A stretch of DNA of 64,000 nt from Pelagimonas sp017744045 (lineage in GTDB: Bacteria > Pseudomonadota > Alphaproteobacteria > Rhodobacterales > Rhodobacteraceae). Made by a program: the position numbers and the translations under genes. This document shows, piece by piece, positions 17,919 to 26,472 of the stretch (positions within the stretch are counted from its first letter, which is position 1; every line of letters starts with the position of its first letter). The notes under the pieces were generated by a model. The model ran no database searches, was not told where the DNA came from, and worked only from the letters and a program-made list of their open reading frames with translations. The stretch is taken from assembly GCF_017744045.1 (NCBI RefSeq), contig NZ_JAGHRD010000002.1; one strand, written 5' to 3'.

Positions 17919-18662
17919 TTATGAGCGATCTTTCCAGCGTACAATCTGGCGCATCATACCGTGCAGCATCTGCACATCCGCGCGTGTCAGTGGCATCCGG
18001 CTCCACATATTGCGCAGATTGACCTTCATACTCTCGATCTTGTGTTCCGGATAGAAAAAGCCCGCCTCTTCCATCCGCTCCTCATAATGTTTGGCGAGAT
18101 GTTCGATCTCCTGACCATTGGCCATTTCGGTGCCTGCCAACACATCAACCACCGGCTCCGCCTCGGATGTGGCGCGCATCCATTCGTACGCACAAAGCAA
18201 CACACATTGCGCGAGGTTGAGCGAGGCATATTCCGGATTCACCGGTACGGAAATGATCGCATTGGCTTGCGCGATGTCGGCATTTTCCAAACCGGCGCGC
18301 TCCGGGCCAAACATCACCGCCACTTTCTGTCCTTGCGCGATTCGTGCCCGCGCCTCTTTCATCGCCTGTTCCGGCGTGTAAACGGTCTTGGTCAGATCGC
18401 GCGGCCGCGCCGTTGTTGCAAAGGTAAAGGTGCGATCCTCCAACGCGCCGGCCAGATCATCGCTCAGCTGGGCGGCATCCAAAACCCGACCAGCCCCCGA
18501 CGCCATGGCAAAGGCCGCCTCGCTGGGCCAGCCGTCTCTTGGCCCGACAACCCGCATCTGTTCCAGCCCGAAATTCAACATCGCCCGCGCCGAGGCCCCG
18601 ATATTCTCACCCATTTGCGGGCGCACCAAAACAAAGGCCGGCTGCGCGTTTTCAGACACCAT
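17919..18662 (-). CDS. TrmJ-like tRNA/rRNA methyltransferase (SpoU family)
   Basis: A 247-residue SPOUT-class RNA 2'-O-methyltransferase resembling TrmJ, which methylates position 32 of tRNAs. Motif 1 is PQMGENIGASARAMLNFG, motif 2 is VAVMFGPERAGLENADI, and motif 3 is VNPEYASLNLAQCVLLCAYEW, together forming the trefoil-knot SAM site. A C-terminal helical extension is typical of TrmJ. ATG 18662 has AAGGAGA 6 bases upstream; a TTG in frame 15 bases earlier is ignored. It is convergent with the SH3-like gene. Confidence 0.88.
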   Translation of the reverse strand: MVSENAQPAFVLVRPQMGENIGASARAMLNFGLEQMRVVGPRDGWPSEAAFAMASGAGRVLDAAQLSDDLAGALEDRTFTFATTARPRDLTKTVYTPEQAMKEARARIAQGQKVAVMFGPERAGLENADIAQANAIISVPVNPEYASLNLAQCVLLCAYEWMRATSEAEPVVDVLAGTEMANGQEIEHLAKHYEERMEEAGFFYPEHKIESMKVNLRNMWSRMPLTRADVQMLHGMMRQIVRWKDRS

Positions 18663-18740
18663 GTCGCTCTCCTTCAATCGGCCTCATGCCCTAGGCCCCC
18701 AGCCGGTTTTGCGCAAGCCCGTCTTTTTGTTCGACCCTGT

Positions 18741-18775
18741 CTTCTTCTTGGCAAAAATATCCCCGCCGGAGGCAT
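18741..18775 (-). repeat. GGGGATATTTTTGCCAAGAAGAAG dispersed motif (copy 2)
   Basis: On the minus strand this reads CCTCCGGCGGGGATATTTTT then GCCAAGAAGAAG. It shares the GGGATATTTTTG core with 10436-10454. It sits between the TrmJ-like and TfoX-N genes. Confidence 0.55.
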
Positions 18776-18814
18776 CCGCCCCCTATACTGGGAACAAAGA
18801 TAAGGAGTGACACG

Positions 18815-19180
18815 ATGCCCTATGATGAAGGCCATGCCACAGTGATGCGCGACGATCTCATGGCGGCGGGCGAATTGCCCGGCCATGAGGAAAAGCGCAT
18901 GTTTGGCGGGCTCTGTTTCCTGAGTTTCGGCAATATGGTCTGCGGCGTTCACAAAGGCGGCGGCATGTATCGCGTCGGCCCGGATCGCTATGAAACAGCC
19001 CTCGCCCTGCCCGGCGTCAAAGAGCTGGGTTTCACAGGTCGCCCGATGAAAGGCATGGTCGAGGTGGACGAGGATGTGCTTGCCGATGACGACACTCGCC
19101 AGAAACTGACCGAGCTTGCCATGGCTTTTGCCGCCACACTGCCCCCTAAGCCAGCCAAGAAGCCCAAGGCCAAATCCTGA
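18815..19180 (+). CDS. TfoX/Sxy N-terminal-domain family protein
   Basis: A 121-residue protein matching the N-terminal TfoX domain only (KRMFGGLCFLSFGNMVCGVHKGGGMYRVG). Full TfoX/Sxy proteins that control competence have a second C-terminal domain that is absent here. The tail is Lys/Pro-rich (PPKPAKKPKAKS). AAGGAG lies 8 bases before the ATG. The role of these single-domain proteins is not known. The next gene follows 60 bases later on the same strand. Confidence 0.85.
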   Translation: MPYDEGHATVMRDDLMAAGELPGHEEKRMFGGLCFLSFGNMVCGVHKGGGMYRVGPDRYETALALPGVKELGFTGRPMKGMVEVDEDVLADDDTRQKLTELAMAFAATLPPKPAKKPKAKS

Positions 19181-19240
19181 TGGTCAAATCCTGCGTGACC
19201 GGCTAAAACATCCGTCAAAGCAAACGCATAAGAGTTCGAA

Positions 19241-19858
19241 ATGGCAGATCAGGACCTCCCGCAGATTTATCTCACCACGCCACCGGAATTCGATCTGGGC
19301 AGTTTCCCTGCCAAGCTCGAAACGGTTCTGCAAGGTGCCGAAATCGCCTGCCTGCGCCTCAGCCTTGCCAGCCATGACGAAGATCGCCTGACCCGCGCCG
19401 CTGACGCCATTCGCGATGTCGCTCATCGCGCCGATGTGGCCCTAGTCATCGACACCCATGTCGTTCTAGCCAAACGTTTGGGGTTGGACGGGGTGCATTT
19501 GCTGGATGGCGCGCGTTCGGTGCGCAATGCCCGCAAGGAGCTTGGCCCCGATGCCATTGTCGGGGCCTATTGCGGCCAATCCCGCCATGACGGAATGAGC
19601 GCGGGCGAAAATGGCGCTGATTACGTCTCCTTCGGGCCGGTTTCCGGGTCTTTGGGCGATGGCGAACTGGCCGGTCACGAGCTTTTTGAATGGTGGTCGC
19701 AGATGATCGAAGTGCCCGTAGTGGCCGAAGGCAATGTGACCTTGGATCAAGTAAAAACGCTCTTCCCGGTCACCGATTTCTTTGCCATCGGAGAAGAGAT
19801 CTGGGCCACGGATGACCCGCTGGCAACTCTAAAATCTCTTATCTCTTCAATGCGTTAA
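19241..19858 (+). CDS. Thiamine-phosphate synthase-like (ThiE/TenI superfamily) protein
   Basis: A 205-residue TIM-barrel protein of the ThiE/TenI group. Recognisable parts are LVIDTHVVLAKRLGLDGVHLLDGA (barrel strand 4 region) and GADYVSFGPVSGSLGDG, the expected phosphate-binding loop. The canonical GPIFPTxTK is altered, so true thiamine-phosphate synthase activity is uncertain. It stands apart from other thiamine genes. Its last codons overlap the end of the convergent olsA by 4 bases. Confidence 0.75.
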   Translation: MADQDLPQIYLTTPPEFDLGSFPAKLETVLQGAEIACLRLSLASHDEDRLTRAADAIRDVAHRADVALVIDTHVVLAKRLGLDGVHLLDGARSVRNARKELGPDAIVGAYCGQSRHDGMSAGENGADYVSFGPVSGSLGDGELAGHELFEWWSQMIEVPVVAEGNVTLDQVKTLFPVTDFFAIGEEIWATDDPLATLKSLISSMR

Positions 19859-20691
19859 GCGGGATCTTTCTGACCGTTTTCAAACCCCTGTCGCACCTGC
19901 GCCTCCAACGCGGCCGCCAGCGCTTTGCGGTTTTCAAACGCATCGACGCGCACCGGGTCATGAAAGGTCAGCGTGACCGAACCTTGCCGCGGTTGCGCAA
20001 GCAACTGGATCAAAGACGGGCCGAAATCCATATCGCCCCACCAGCCATAAAATCGCGGGTCTTGCCCCTTTGGCGCTTTGTAGATCACGCTGACCGGCTG
20101 CACCTGCAATTCATGCTCTAATCGCGGCGAAAAGAACGCCGCAAAAAGCGTTGTTTTAAAAGGCAAAACCCGGCGGCTATCGGTGGATGTGCCTTCGGGA
20201 AAAAACAACAAACGATGTCCATGCAGCAAGCGATCTTCGATGATCCGCGCGTGTTTTTGCGCCTCTCTCCGGTCCCGATTGATGAAAACCGTGCCCGTCG
20301 CCCGCGCCAGCCAGCCGATCCCGGCCCAACCGGCCACCTCGGCCTTGGAGACGAAATAGACATTCTTGCGGCTGTTAAGCACAAAGATATCCAACCACGA
20401 GGCATGGTTGGCCACAATCGCCCCCGGCCCGATCATGCGCGGCCCGCTGGCCATCAGGCGCAGCCCCATGACCTTTAGTGTGATCCGACACACGGTTTGC
20501 GTGATCCACGGTGTCACCGGACGGTCCATGCCGAACAAAGGGCGTTCTACCAGCCGCAGCGCCAGCAACAACAAGAGCCCGCCAAAGATCACCACCAGCA
20601 GGATCGGCACCCGGATCGCCACCAGCCCCCAACCCAAGGGTGAAATCCGCACGTCAGGCGGGCGGTCGCCCGGATCCCATGTCGGGCTCAT
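19855..20691 (-). CDS. olsA: Lyso-ornithine lipid / 1-acylglycerol-type acyltransferase
   Basis: A 278-residue membrane-anchored acyltransferase. One or two N-terminal hydrophobic helices (about 22-46) precede the PlsC motifs NHASWLDIFVL (about 94-104) and FPEGTSTD (about 165-172). Pairing with the upstream OlsB by a 4-base ATGA overlap identifies it as the O-acyltransferase of ornithine lipid synthesis rather than a generic PlsC. Ornithine lipids are phosphorus-free membrane lipids common in roseobacters. The 3' end overlaps the convergent ThiE-like gene. Confidence 0.9.
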   Translation of the reverse strand: MSPTWDPGDRPPDVRISPLGWGLVAIRVPILLVVIFGGLLLLLALRLVERPLFGMDRPVTPWITQTVCRITLKVMGLRLMASGPRMIGPGAIVANHASWLDIFVLNSRKNVYFVSKAEVAGWAGIGWLARATGTVFINRDRREAQKHARIIEDRLLHGHRLLFFPEGTSTDSRRVLPFKTTLFAAFFSPRLEHELQVQPVSVIYKAPKGQDPRFYGWWGDMDFGPSLIQLLAQPRQGSVTLTFHDPVRVDAFENRKALAAALEAQVRQGFENGQKDPA

Positions 20692-21452
20692 GCTTTACCT
20701 TCCTTAACGTAGAGCTGTTTTTGCCGATCCGTCATGCGCGCCGTGTCCATGACCAAACAGACATCTGTCGTGTTGAAGTCATGATCGACAAAGGCCCCAT
20801 CGCCAACACAGCCGCCCAGACGCAGATAGGCCTTGATCAATGGTGGGATATTCAACATCGCCGCGCGCCGGTCGATATCCGCCTCCGGTATCAAATCCAT
20901 GCTTTGATAGGTCCGCGCCCTGACCCGCAGCTCCTCGGGCACCAGATGGCGATGATGCAACAAAGACAGAGACTGCGCCAAGGGCGCAATATCCGTGCCA
21001 TGGAAACTGGCCGTGCCAAAGAGAATTTCGATCTCATGCGTCAGGACATAATCCGCCAGACCCTGCCAGAGATGGAACAATCCGGTCCCCCCTCGATAAT
21101 CCGGCGCAACGCAGGAACGTCCTAATTCCAATAGCTTGCGGCCACTTCTTACCAAAGGTTCCAGATCATATTCATCCTCGGAATAGAACTGCCCGGCCGC
21201 CATGGCCTGATCTGCGCGCAGCAGACGATAAACCCCGACCACCGCGCCATCGCGATTATCATCCAGCAATAAAAGGTGGTCAAAAAACGGATCAAACCGA
21301 TCCCGTTCCAAACGGTTTTCGTGATCCACCAGCGGGCCATCGCCCCCCAATTCCTCGACGAAAACCTCATAACGCAGGCGCTGTGCCGCCTTTAGATCCG
21401 CATCATCACGCGCCAATCGCGTGCGAAAGCTATCGACCTTGGCCACCATCAT
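20688..21452 (-). CDS. olsB: L-ornithine N-alpha-acyltransferase
   Basis: A 254-residue GNAT-fold acyltransferase that joins a 3-hydroxyacyl group from acyl-ACP to ornithine, the first step of ornithine lipid synthesis. Segments RLRYEVFVEELGGDGP, LELGRSCVAPDYRGG and LFGTASFHGTD are typical of OlsB and related acyl-homoserine-lactone-like synthases. Two ATGs are adjacent (21452 and 21449). It overlaps olsA downstream. In rhizobia the gene responds to phosphate limitation; I see no clear Pho box here, but a nested palindrome lies upstream. Confidence 0.93.
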   Translation of the reverse strand: MMVAKVDSFRTRLARDDADLKAAQRLRYEVFVEELGGDGPLVDHENRLERDRFDPFFDHLLLLDDNRDGAVVGVYRLLRADQAMAAGQFYSEDEYDLEPLVRSGRKLLELGRSCVAPDYRGGTGLFHLWQGLADYVLTHEIEILFGTASFHGTDIAPLAQSLSLLHHRHLVPEELRVRARTYQSMDLIPEADIDRRAAMLNIPPLIKAYLRLGGCVGDGAFVDHDFNTTDVCLVMDTARMTDRQKQLYVKEGKA

Positions 21453-21520
21453 CCCATCCCGCGTTTCAGAACGTGTCTGCTTCTAGGCAGAGAGAAAAAG
21501 ATTGGCAAGTTTGGCAACAT

Positions 21521-21558
21521 GGTTAACTATTCAGAAACAGTTTCTCTGTACGTTAACC
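21521..21558. promoter_or_regulatory. Nested palindrome upstream of olsB
   Basis: GGTTAAC (21521-21527) and GTTAACC (21552-21558) enclose AGAAAC-A-GTTTCT (21533-21545), giving a two-level symmetric site. The right arm contains the TAA stop of the minus-strand DUF3553 gene. TTAAC halves resemble CtrA half-sites, but the spacing is not the usual seven bases. It could be an olsBA operator or a weak terminator for the DUF3553 gene. Confidence 0.45.
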
Positions 21559-21735
21559 TTCGTAAACCGGGATCAAAACCACACGAGCGCCATCAATGAC
21601 CACTTTGCCTTGTTCGCGGAAATTTACCGTAATGCGCCCCGCGATATTCGATTGGACCTGACCGGTTCCCCAATCAGGTTGATCGGGATGTGTCACCAAC
21701 ATGCCCGGCTCCAGCAAAGCGTTGAGATCGCTCAT
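21553..21735 (-). CDS. DUF3553 small protein
   Basis: A 60-residue protein matching DUF3553, a short SH3/Tudor-like beta domain also seen at the C terminus of some UvrD-type helicases (GMLVTHPDQPDWGTGQVQS, ITVNFREQGKVVI). Function is unknown; a nucleic-acid or protein-docking role is only a guess. It is divergent from chpT with 28 bases between start codons and precedes olsB on the same strand by about 100 bases. Confidence 0.85.
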   Translation of the reverse strand: MSDLNALLEPGMLVTHPDQPDWGTGQVQSNIAGRITVNFREQGKVVIDGARVVLIPVYEG

Positions 21736-21763
21736 AACTACCCTCCTAATGTTGGAACACTAA

Positions 21764-22369
21764 ATGCCCCATTCCAGTGAATCGCTAGCCACCCTTATCG
21801 GGTCGCGACTGTGTCACGATTTGATCAGCCCCATTGGTGCCATCCAGAACGGATTGGAGCTGATGTCAATGGCCGGTGCGGCCGATACCAGCCCCGAAAT
21901 GGAATTGATCCAGGACAGTTGCGCCAGCGCCGCCGCCCGTATCCGGTTTTTCCGCGTTGCCTTTGGCAGTGCGTCCGACGGGCAAAAGATGAGCCGCAAG
22001 GAAACCGTCGCAACTCTTGCGGGGATTTGCAAAGGCACCAGGATGGAGGCGGAATGGCAGCCCCAAGACGACATGTTGCGCACCGAGGTGCAGCTGGCCT
22101 ACCTTGCTTATCTCTGCTGTGAATCCGCCATGCCGACCGGTGGTAAGGTGACCATCGAAAACACAGCCGCGGGCTGGATGATCTCGGCCACGGGGCCGCG
22201 CCTGTCGGTGACATCCAACCTTTGGGAACATCTGAACGGAACCGCCGAATTGGCAGAGCTTGCCGCCAATCGGGTGCAATTTGCCTTGCTGCCGGTTTTG
22301 GCCGCCGATCGCGGTCTCAAACTGCACGCCGCCGCCAGTGAGGTTAAGTTGAGCCTGTCAATCAGCTGA
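21764..22369 (+). CDS. chpT: Histidine phosphotransferase ChpT
   Basis: A 201-residue protein in which the dimerisation helix carries the phospho-accepting His18 in SRLCHDLISPIGAIQNGLEL. A degenerate, ATP-free Bergerat-like domain follows. This is the layout of ChpT, which relays phosphate from CckA to CtrA and CpdR in alphaproteobacteria. In Rhodobacterales the pathway controls motility and gene-transfer-agent functions rather than being essential for division. The start is close behind the divergent DUF3553 gene. CckA and CtrA are not in the window. Confidence 0.88.
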   Translation: MPHSSESLATLIGSRLCHDLISPIGAIQNGLELMSMAGAADTSPEMELIQDSCASAAARIRFFRVAFGSASDGQKMSRKETVATLAGICKGTRMEAEWQPQDDMLRTEVQLAYLAYLCCESAMPTGGKVTIENTAAGWMISATGPRLSVTSNLWEHLNGTAELAELAANRVQFALLPVLAADRGLKLHAAASEVKLSLSIS

Positions 22370-22387
22370 TCGACAGGCCCATACGGG

Positions 22388-23653
22388 TTAGCCCCGCGTT
22401 GTTCCATCACCCACGACCAGATACTTAAAGCTGGTCAATTGCGCCGCGCCCACCGGGCCGCGCGCATGCATCTTGCCGGTGGCGATGCCGATCTCGGCCC
22501 CCATGCCAAACTCGCCGCCATCGGCGAACTGGGTCGAGGCGTTGCGCATCAGGATCGCGCTGTCCAACCGCTGAAAGAAACGATCCGCTGCGGCATCATC
22601 CTCGGTCAGGATGCAATCGGTGTGGTTTGAGCCATATTGGCGGATATGGGCGATGGCCGCGTCGATATCGTCGACCACCTTGGCGGCGATGATCGTGTCG
22701 AGATATTCGCGCCCCCAATCTTCGGCGGTGGCCTCAGTTGTGCCTTCGATGGCCTTCAAGGTCTCGCCCGCACGCACCTCGACACCCGCATCCAGTAGCG
22801 CCTTGACCAGCCCCTGCCCGATCGTGTCAACCACATCGCGATGGATCAGCAGGCATTCTGCCGCGCCACAAATCCCAGTGCGGCGGGTTTTGGCGTTCAT
22901 CACAACCGACAGGGCTTTGACCGGATCGGCGGCCTTATCGACATAGATATGCACGATGCCCTCAAGATGGGCAAAGACCGGCACGCGCGCCTCTTTCTGC
23001 ACCAGGCCAACCAACCCCTTGCCACCACGGGGCACAATCACGTCTACGGTGTCTGTCATCGCCAACAGCTCGCGCACGGCGGCGCGGTCACGGGTCGGGA
23101 TCAACTGGATCGCATCATCAGGCAGACCAGCCTCGCGCAGCCCCGCCACAAGGCAGGCGTGAATCGCGCCTGACGAGTGGAAGCTTTCCGAGCCGCCGCG
23201 CAGGATCACCGCATTGCCCGATTTCAGGCAGAGCGCGCCCGCATCCGCCGTCACATTAGGACGGCTTTCATAGATCACGCCGATCACCCCCAAAGGCGTG
23301 CGCACGCGGCGGATATTCAAGCCCGAAGGCTGGTCCCATTCCTCGGTCACTTTGCCAACAGGATCGTCCTGCGCGGCAACCGCGCGCAAACCGTCAACGA
23401 TGCCCTGAATACGGTCCTCATTCAGCATCAGGCGGTCCATCATCGCACCGGACAGGCCCTTTTCGCGGCCATAATCCAGATCTTTCGCATTGGCCGCGAT
23501 GATGTCTGCACGCGCCTCCCAAACCGCATCGGCTGCGGCTTCGAGCGCTTTTTGCTTAACCGGGGCCGGGGCAAAGGCAAGCTCCGCTGACGCGGCTTTT
23601 GCGCGTGCGCCGATATCGGCCATGAGGGCGGGAATGTCTGTCAGGTCTTTCAT
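22388..23653 (-). CDS. proA: Gamma-glutamyl phosphate reductase
   Basis: A 421-residue aldehyde-dehydrogenase-fold enzyme for the second step of proline synthesis. The active cysteine is in RRTGICGAAECLLIH. Segments RVRTPLGVIGVIYESRPNVT and LKSGNAVILRGGSE are diagnostic of ProA. It lies 86 bases downstream of proB on the same strand, at the end of the rplU-to-proA run. Confidence 0.97.
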   Translation of the reverse strand: MKDLTDIPALMADIGARAKAASAELAFAPAPVKQKALEAAADAVWEARADIIAANAKDLDYGREKGLSGAMMDRLMLNEDRIQGIVDGLRAVAAQDDPVGKVTEEWDQPSGLNIRRVRTPLGVIGVIYESRPNVTADAGALCLKSGNAVILRGGSESFHSSGAIHACLVAGLREAGLPDDAIQLIPTRDRAAVRELLAMTDTVDVIVPRGGKGLVGLVQKEARVPVFAHLEGIVHIYVDKAADPVKALSVVMNAKTRRTGICGAAECLLIHRDVVDTIGQGLVKALLDAGVEVRAGETLKAIEGTTEATAEDWGREYLDTIIAAKVVDDIDAAIAHIRQYGSNHTDCILTEDDAAADRFFQRLDSAILMRNASTQFADGGEFGMGAEIGIATGKMHARGPVGAAQLTSFKYLVVGDGTTRG

Positions 23654-23739
23654 GACGGCTTCCTTTGCGTGGTTTTGGTTTCGAACGTAGTGTTAATCTG
23701 TGCGGGTGTTTGCGTCTAGCTGCGGATCAAAACGCCCGT

Positions 23740-24846
23740 TTAAAGCGCCATATCATCGCGATGCACCAGCACCGCGCGGCCCGGGTAACCCAGCACCGCC
23801 TCGATCTCGGAACTGTGCCGCCCGGCAATGGCGCGGGCCTCGGTCGCCGTGTAGCGCGACAGCCCCTGCCCCAAGGTTTCTCCCGATGGGAGCTGAATGG
23901 CGACGGGATCACCGCGGCCAAAGCGCCCTTCAACGCCGCGCAATCCCGCCGGCAACAGCGATTTGCCCGAGGCCAGCGCGCGCGCCGCGCCTTCATCCAC
24001 GGTCAATGCTCCTTGCGGTTTCATCGCGGAAATCCAGCGTTTACGCGCCGCATGCGGGTCCCCTTGCGGGGTGAACAGCGTATTCGCCGCCCCGTTTTCC
24101 AGCCGTTTCAGCGGATGTTCCTCGGCCCCATGCATAATGATCATCGCACAGCCCGAGGCCGTGGCGGTTTTCGCGGCCAGCACCTTGGTCTTCATCCCAC
24201 CTTTCGAAAGGCCCGACCCGGCATCACCGGCCATGCCCTCAATCTCGGGTGTGATATGATCAATGATATCAAGACGCTGCGCTTTTGGGTCCTCATTGGG
24301 GTTGCCGGTATAAAGCCCGTCCACATCCGAGAGCAATATCAACAGATCCGCGCCGACCGTGGCCGCGACTTGCGCCGCCAGACGGTCATTGTCACCATAA
24401 CGGATCTCATCGGTGGCGATGGTGTCGTTTTCATTGACGATGGGCACCGTGCCAAAGCCAAGCAGTGTCGACAGGGTTGCGCGCGAGTTCAGATAGCGGC
24501 GGCGATCGGCGCTATCCTCAAGCGTCACCAGCACCTGCGCTGTTGTCAGCTCATGCGGGGCCAGCGCCTCTTGCCAGGCGCGCGCCAGACGGATCTGGCC
24601 CACAGCTGCAGCGGCTTGGGAATGTTCCAGCGACAGCTCGGTCATGGGCAGGCCAAGAATGCCGCGCCCCAGCGCGATAGAGCCGGACGAGACCAGCACC
24701 ACGTCACTGCCTTGCGCCTTAAGACCTGCAATATCCTGGGCGATGGCGCTCAGCCAAGCCTCGCGCAGCTCGCCGCTGTCTCGATCCACCAACAGGGCCG
24801 AGCCGATCTTGATGACGACCCGTTTTGCCGCGCTTAGGGATGCCAT
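23740..24846 (-). CDS. proB: Glutamate 5-kinase
   Basis: A 368-residue ProB with an N-terminal amino-acid-kinase domain (VVIKIGSALLVD at 9-20, VSSGSIALGRG, NENDTIATDEIRYGDNDRL) and a C-terminal PUA domain from about residue 275. It phosphorylates glutamate and is the proline-feedback-controlled step. Its start overlaps the end of obg by 13 bases, tying proline synthesis to the ribosome-assembly operon. This order is common in alphaproteobacteria. Confidence 0.97.
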   Translation of the reverse strand: MASLSAAKRVVIKIGSALLVDRDSGELREAWLSAIAQDIAGLKAQGSDVVLVSSGSIALGRGILGLPMTELSLEHSQAAAAVGQIRLARAWQEALAPHELTTAQVLVTLEDSADRRRYLNSRATLSTLLGFGTVPIVNENDTIATDEIRYGDNDRLAAQVAATVGADLLILLSDVDGLYTGNPNEDPKAQRLDIIDHITPEIEGMAGDAGSGLSKGGMKTKVLAAKTATASGCAMIIMHGAEEHPLKRLENGAANTLFTPQGDPHAARKRWISAMKPQGALTVDEGAARALASGKSLLPAGLRGVEGRFGRGDPVAIQLPSGETLGQGLSRYTATEARAIAGRHSSEIEAVLGYPGRAVLVHRDDMAL

Positions 24847-25877
24847 GTTTCTTCCTCGGCATCGGGATCAACGGGCTTTTCAGCCTCGCGCTTGGCCTCA
24901 ACATGGGGGCGCAGGGCGCGCAGAACTTCGGTCACGCCTTCGCCAGAAGCACCTGACATCAAGAGGATATTTTCCGCCCCAGCCAGTTCCAGCTCTTCCT
25001 TGAGGAATTCGCGTTCTTCTGCATCCAGGGTATCGATCTTGTTCAAAACCGTGACGCGCGGCTTTTCGGCCAGTCCCGCGCCATAGGCTTCGAGCTCATT
25101 ACAGATCGTCTGGTAATCCTCGATCAGCGACCCCGAGCTGCCATCGATCAGGTGCAAAAGCACCGCGCAGCGTTCCACATGGCCAAGGAAGAGATCGCCC
25201 AAACCGCGCCCCTCATGCGCGCCTTCGATCAGGCCGGGAATGTCGGCGACTACCATCTCTTTGCCATCGACCAGCACAACCCCAAGGTTGGGATGCAACG
25301 TGGTAAAGGGGTAATCAGCAATCTTGGGCCGCGCGTTCGAGGTTGCTGCGAGAAAGGTCGACTTGCCCGCATTGGGCAGCCCGACCAGCCCGACATCCGC
25401 AATCAGTTTCAGGCGCAGCCAGAGTGTGCGGTTGATTTCCTCTTGGCCAGGATTGGCCCGGCGCGGCGCCTGGTTGGTCGAGGTTTTGAAATGCAGGTTG
25501 CCCCAGCCGCCATTGCCGCCCTTGGCCAGCAACACACGCTGGCCGAGCTCGGTCAGGTCGGCAATCACGGTCTCCTCATCCTCGTCCAGGATCTCGGTCC
25601 CGACGGGTACACGCAACACAATGTCATCGCCATCCTTGCCGGTGCGCCCCTGCCCTTTGCCCGCCTGGCCGTTCTTGGCAAACCAGTGCTGTTGATAGCG
25701 GAAATCAATGAGGGTGTTGAGCCCATCAACAGCCTCGGCCCAGACCGAGCCGCCCTTGCCACCATCACCGCCATCCGGCCCGCCATATTCGATGAACTTC
25801 TCGCGGCGAAAGCTGATACAGCCATTCCCGCCCGCACCAGAGCGGATATAGACTTTGCAAAGATCAAGAAATTTCAT
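24834..25877 (-). CDS. obgE: GTPase Obg (CgtA)
   Basis: A 347-residue Obg. The glycine-rich N-terminal Obg fold (SGAGGNGCISFRREKFIEYGGPDGGDGGKGG) is followed by the G domain: P-loop GLPNAGKS near residue 167, switch I FTTLHPN, DIPG, and NKID. It acts in large-subunit ribosome assembly and stress signalling. The C terminus is a short acidic tail rather than the longer Bacillus-type TGS extension. It sits in the conserved order rplU-rpmA-(GNATs)-obg. Confidence 0.97.
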   Translation of the reverse strand: MKFLDLCKVYIRSGAGGNGCISFRREKFIEYGGPDGGDGGKGGSVWAEAVDGLNTLIDFRYQQHWFAKNGQAGKGQGRTGKDGDDIVLRVPVGTEILDEDEETVIADLTELGQRVLLAKGGNGGWGNLHFKTSTNQAPRRANPGQEEINRTLWLRLKLIADVGLVGLPNAGKSTFLAATSNARPKIADYPFTTLHPNLGVVLVDGKEMVVADIPGLIEGAHEGRGLGDLFLGHVERCAVLLHLIDGSSGSLIEDYQTICNELEAYGAGLAEKPRVTVLNKIDTLDAEEREFLKEELELAGAENILLMSGASGEGVTEVLRALRPHVEAKREAEKPVDPDAEEETWHP

Positions 25878-25931
25878 CGGACGGGCTTTCTGTGAAGGAT
25901 TGGCGCGGTGTAGCGGGGAACGGGCGGTGAC

Positions 25932-26459
25932 TCAAGCGGGCTTGGCGATTTGCCACTGATCTTTTGACAGGGCAACACGTTCAATTGGCACCTCTTTCCC
26001 GTGAAAATAAGCATGGCGCATCAGGGTCTCTCCGGTCGGGGTAAAGCCCAGCTTGCCAAGCACGCGGGCCGAGCGGCTATTGCCACGGATCCAGCCCGAG
26101 CCGATTACCTCGCCCAGACCAGAGCCAAAGAACCAATCGACCATGCGTTGCCCGGCCGCGGTCATCACCCCGCGCCCCCAAGCCTGTTCGGCCAGCCAAT
26201 AGCCAAGCTCGGGCAGATCGGGGCGGTCTGGGTCGAAGGACGCAGCGCTTTCGATGGAAATCACCCCAAGCAGATGCTCAGCCTCAATCACGCGAAACCC
26301 CGGATTTTCGGCAAAGCGGTCAATGAACCACTCTGCATCCGACAGCCCATAAGGACAGGGCACGCTGGTCAGCCAGCGATGCACATTGGGGTTGGCGACT
26401 TCGCGCGCAATCCAGTCAGCGTCAGCGGCACAGAGGGGCCGCAACTCAAAACGACCCAT
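25932..26459 (-). CDS. GNAT N-acetyltransferase (RimJ/RimL type)
   Basis: A 175-residue acetyltransferase of the RimJ-like group that usually modifies protein N termini or small amines. Visible parts are LRPLCAADADWIARE at the start and GYWLAEQAWGRGVMTAAGQRMV, the acetyl-CoA loop region. GSGWIRGNSRSARVLGKLGF is the following alpha4 region. It lies 13 bases after a second GNAT gene and 54 bases before obg on the same strand. The substrate is unknown; a ribosomal protein would fit the operon but is a guess. Confidence 0.85.
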   Translation of the reverse strand: MGRFELRPLCAADADWIAREVANPNVHRWLTSVPCPYGLSDAEWFIDRFAENPGFRVIEAEHLLGVISIESAASFDPDRPDLPELGYWLAEQAWGRGVMTAAGQRMVDWFFGSGLGEVIGSGWIRGNSRSARVLGKLGFTPTGETLMRHAYFHGKEVPIERVALSKDQWQIAKPA

Positions 26460-26472
26460 CTGATGCTCCGAT

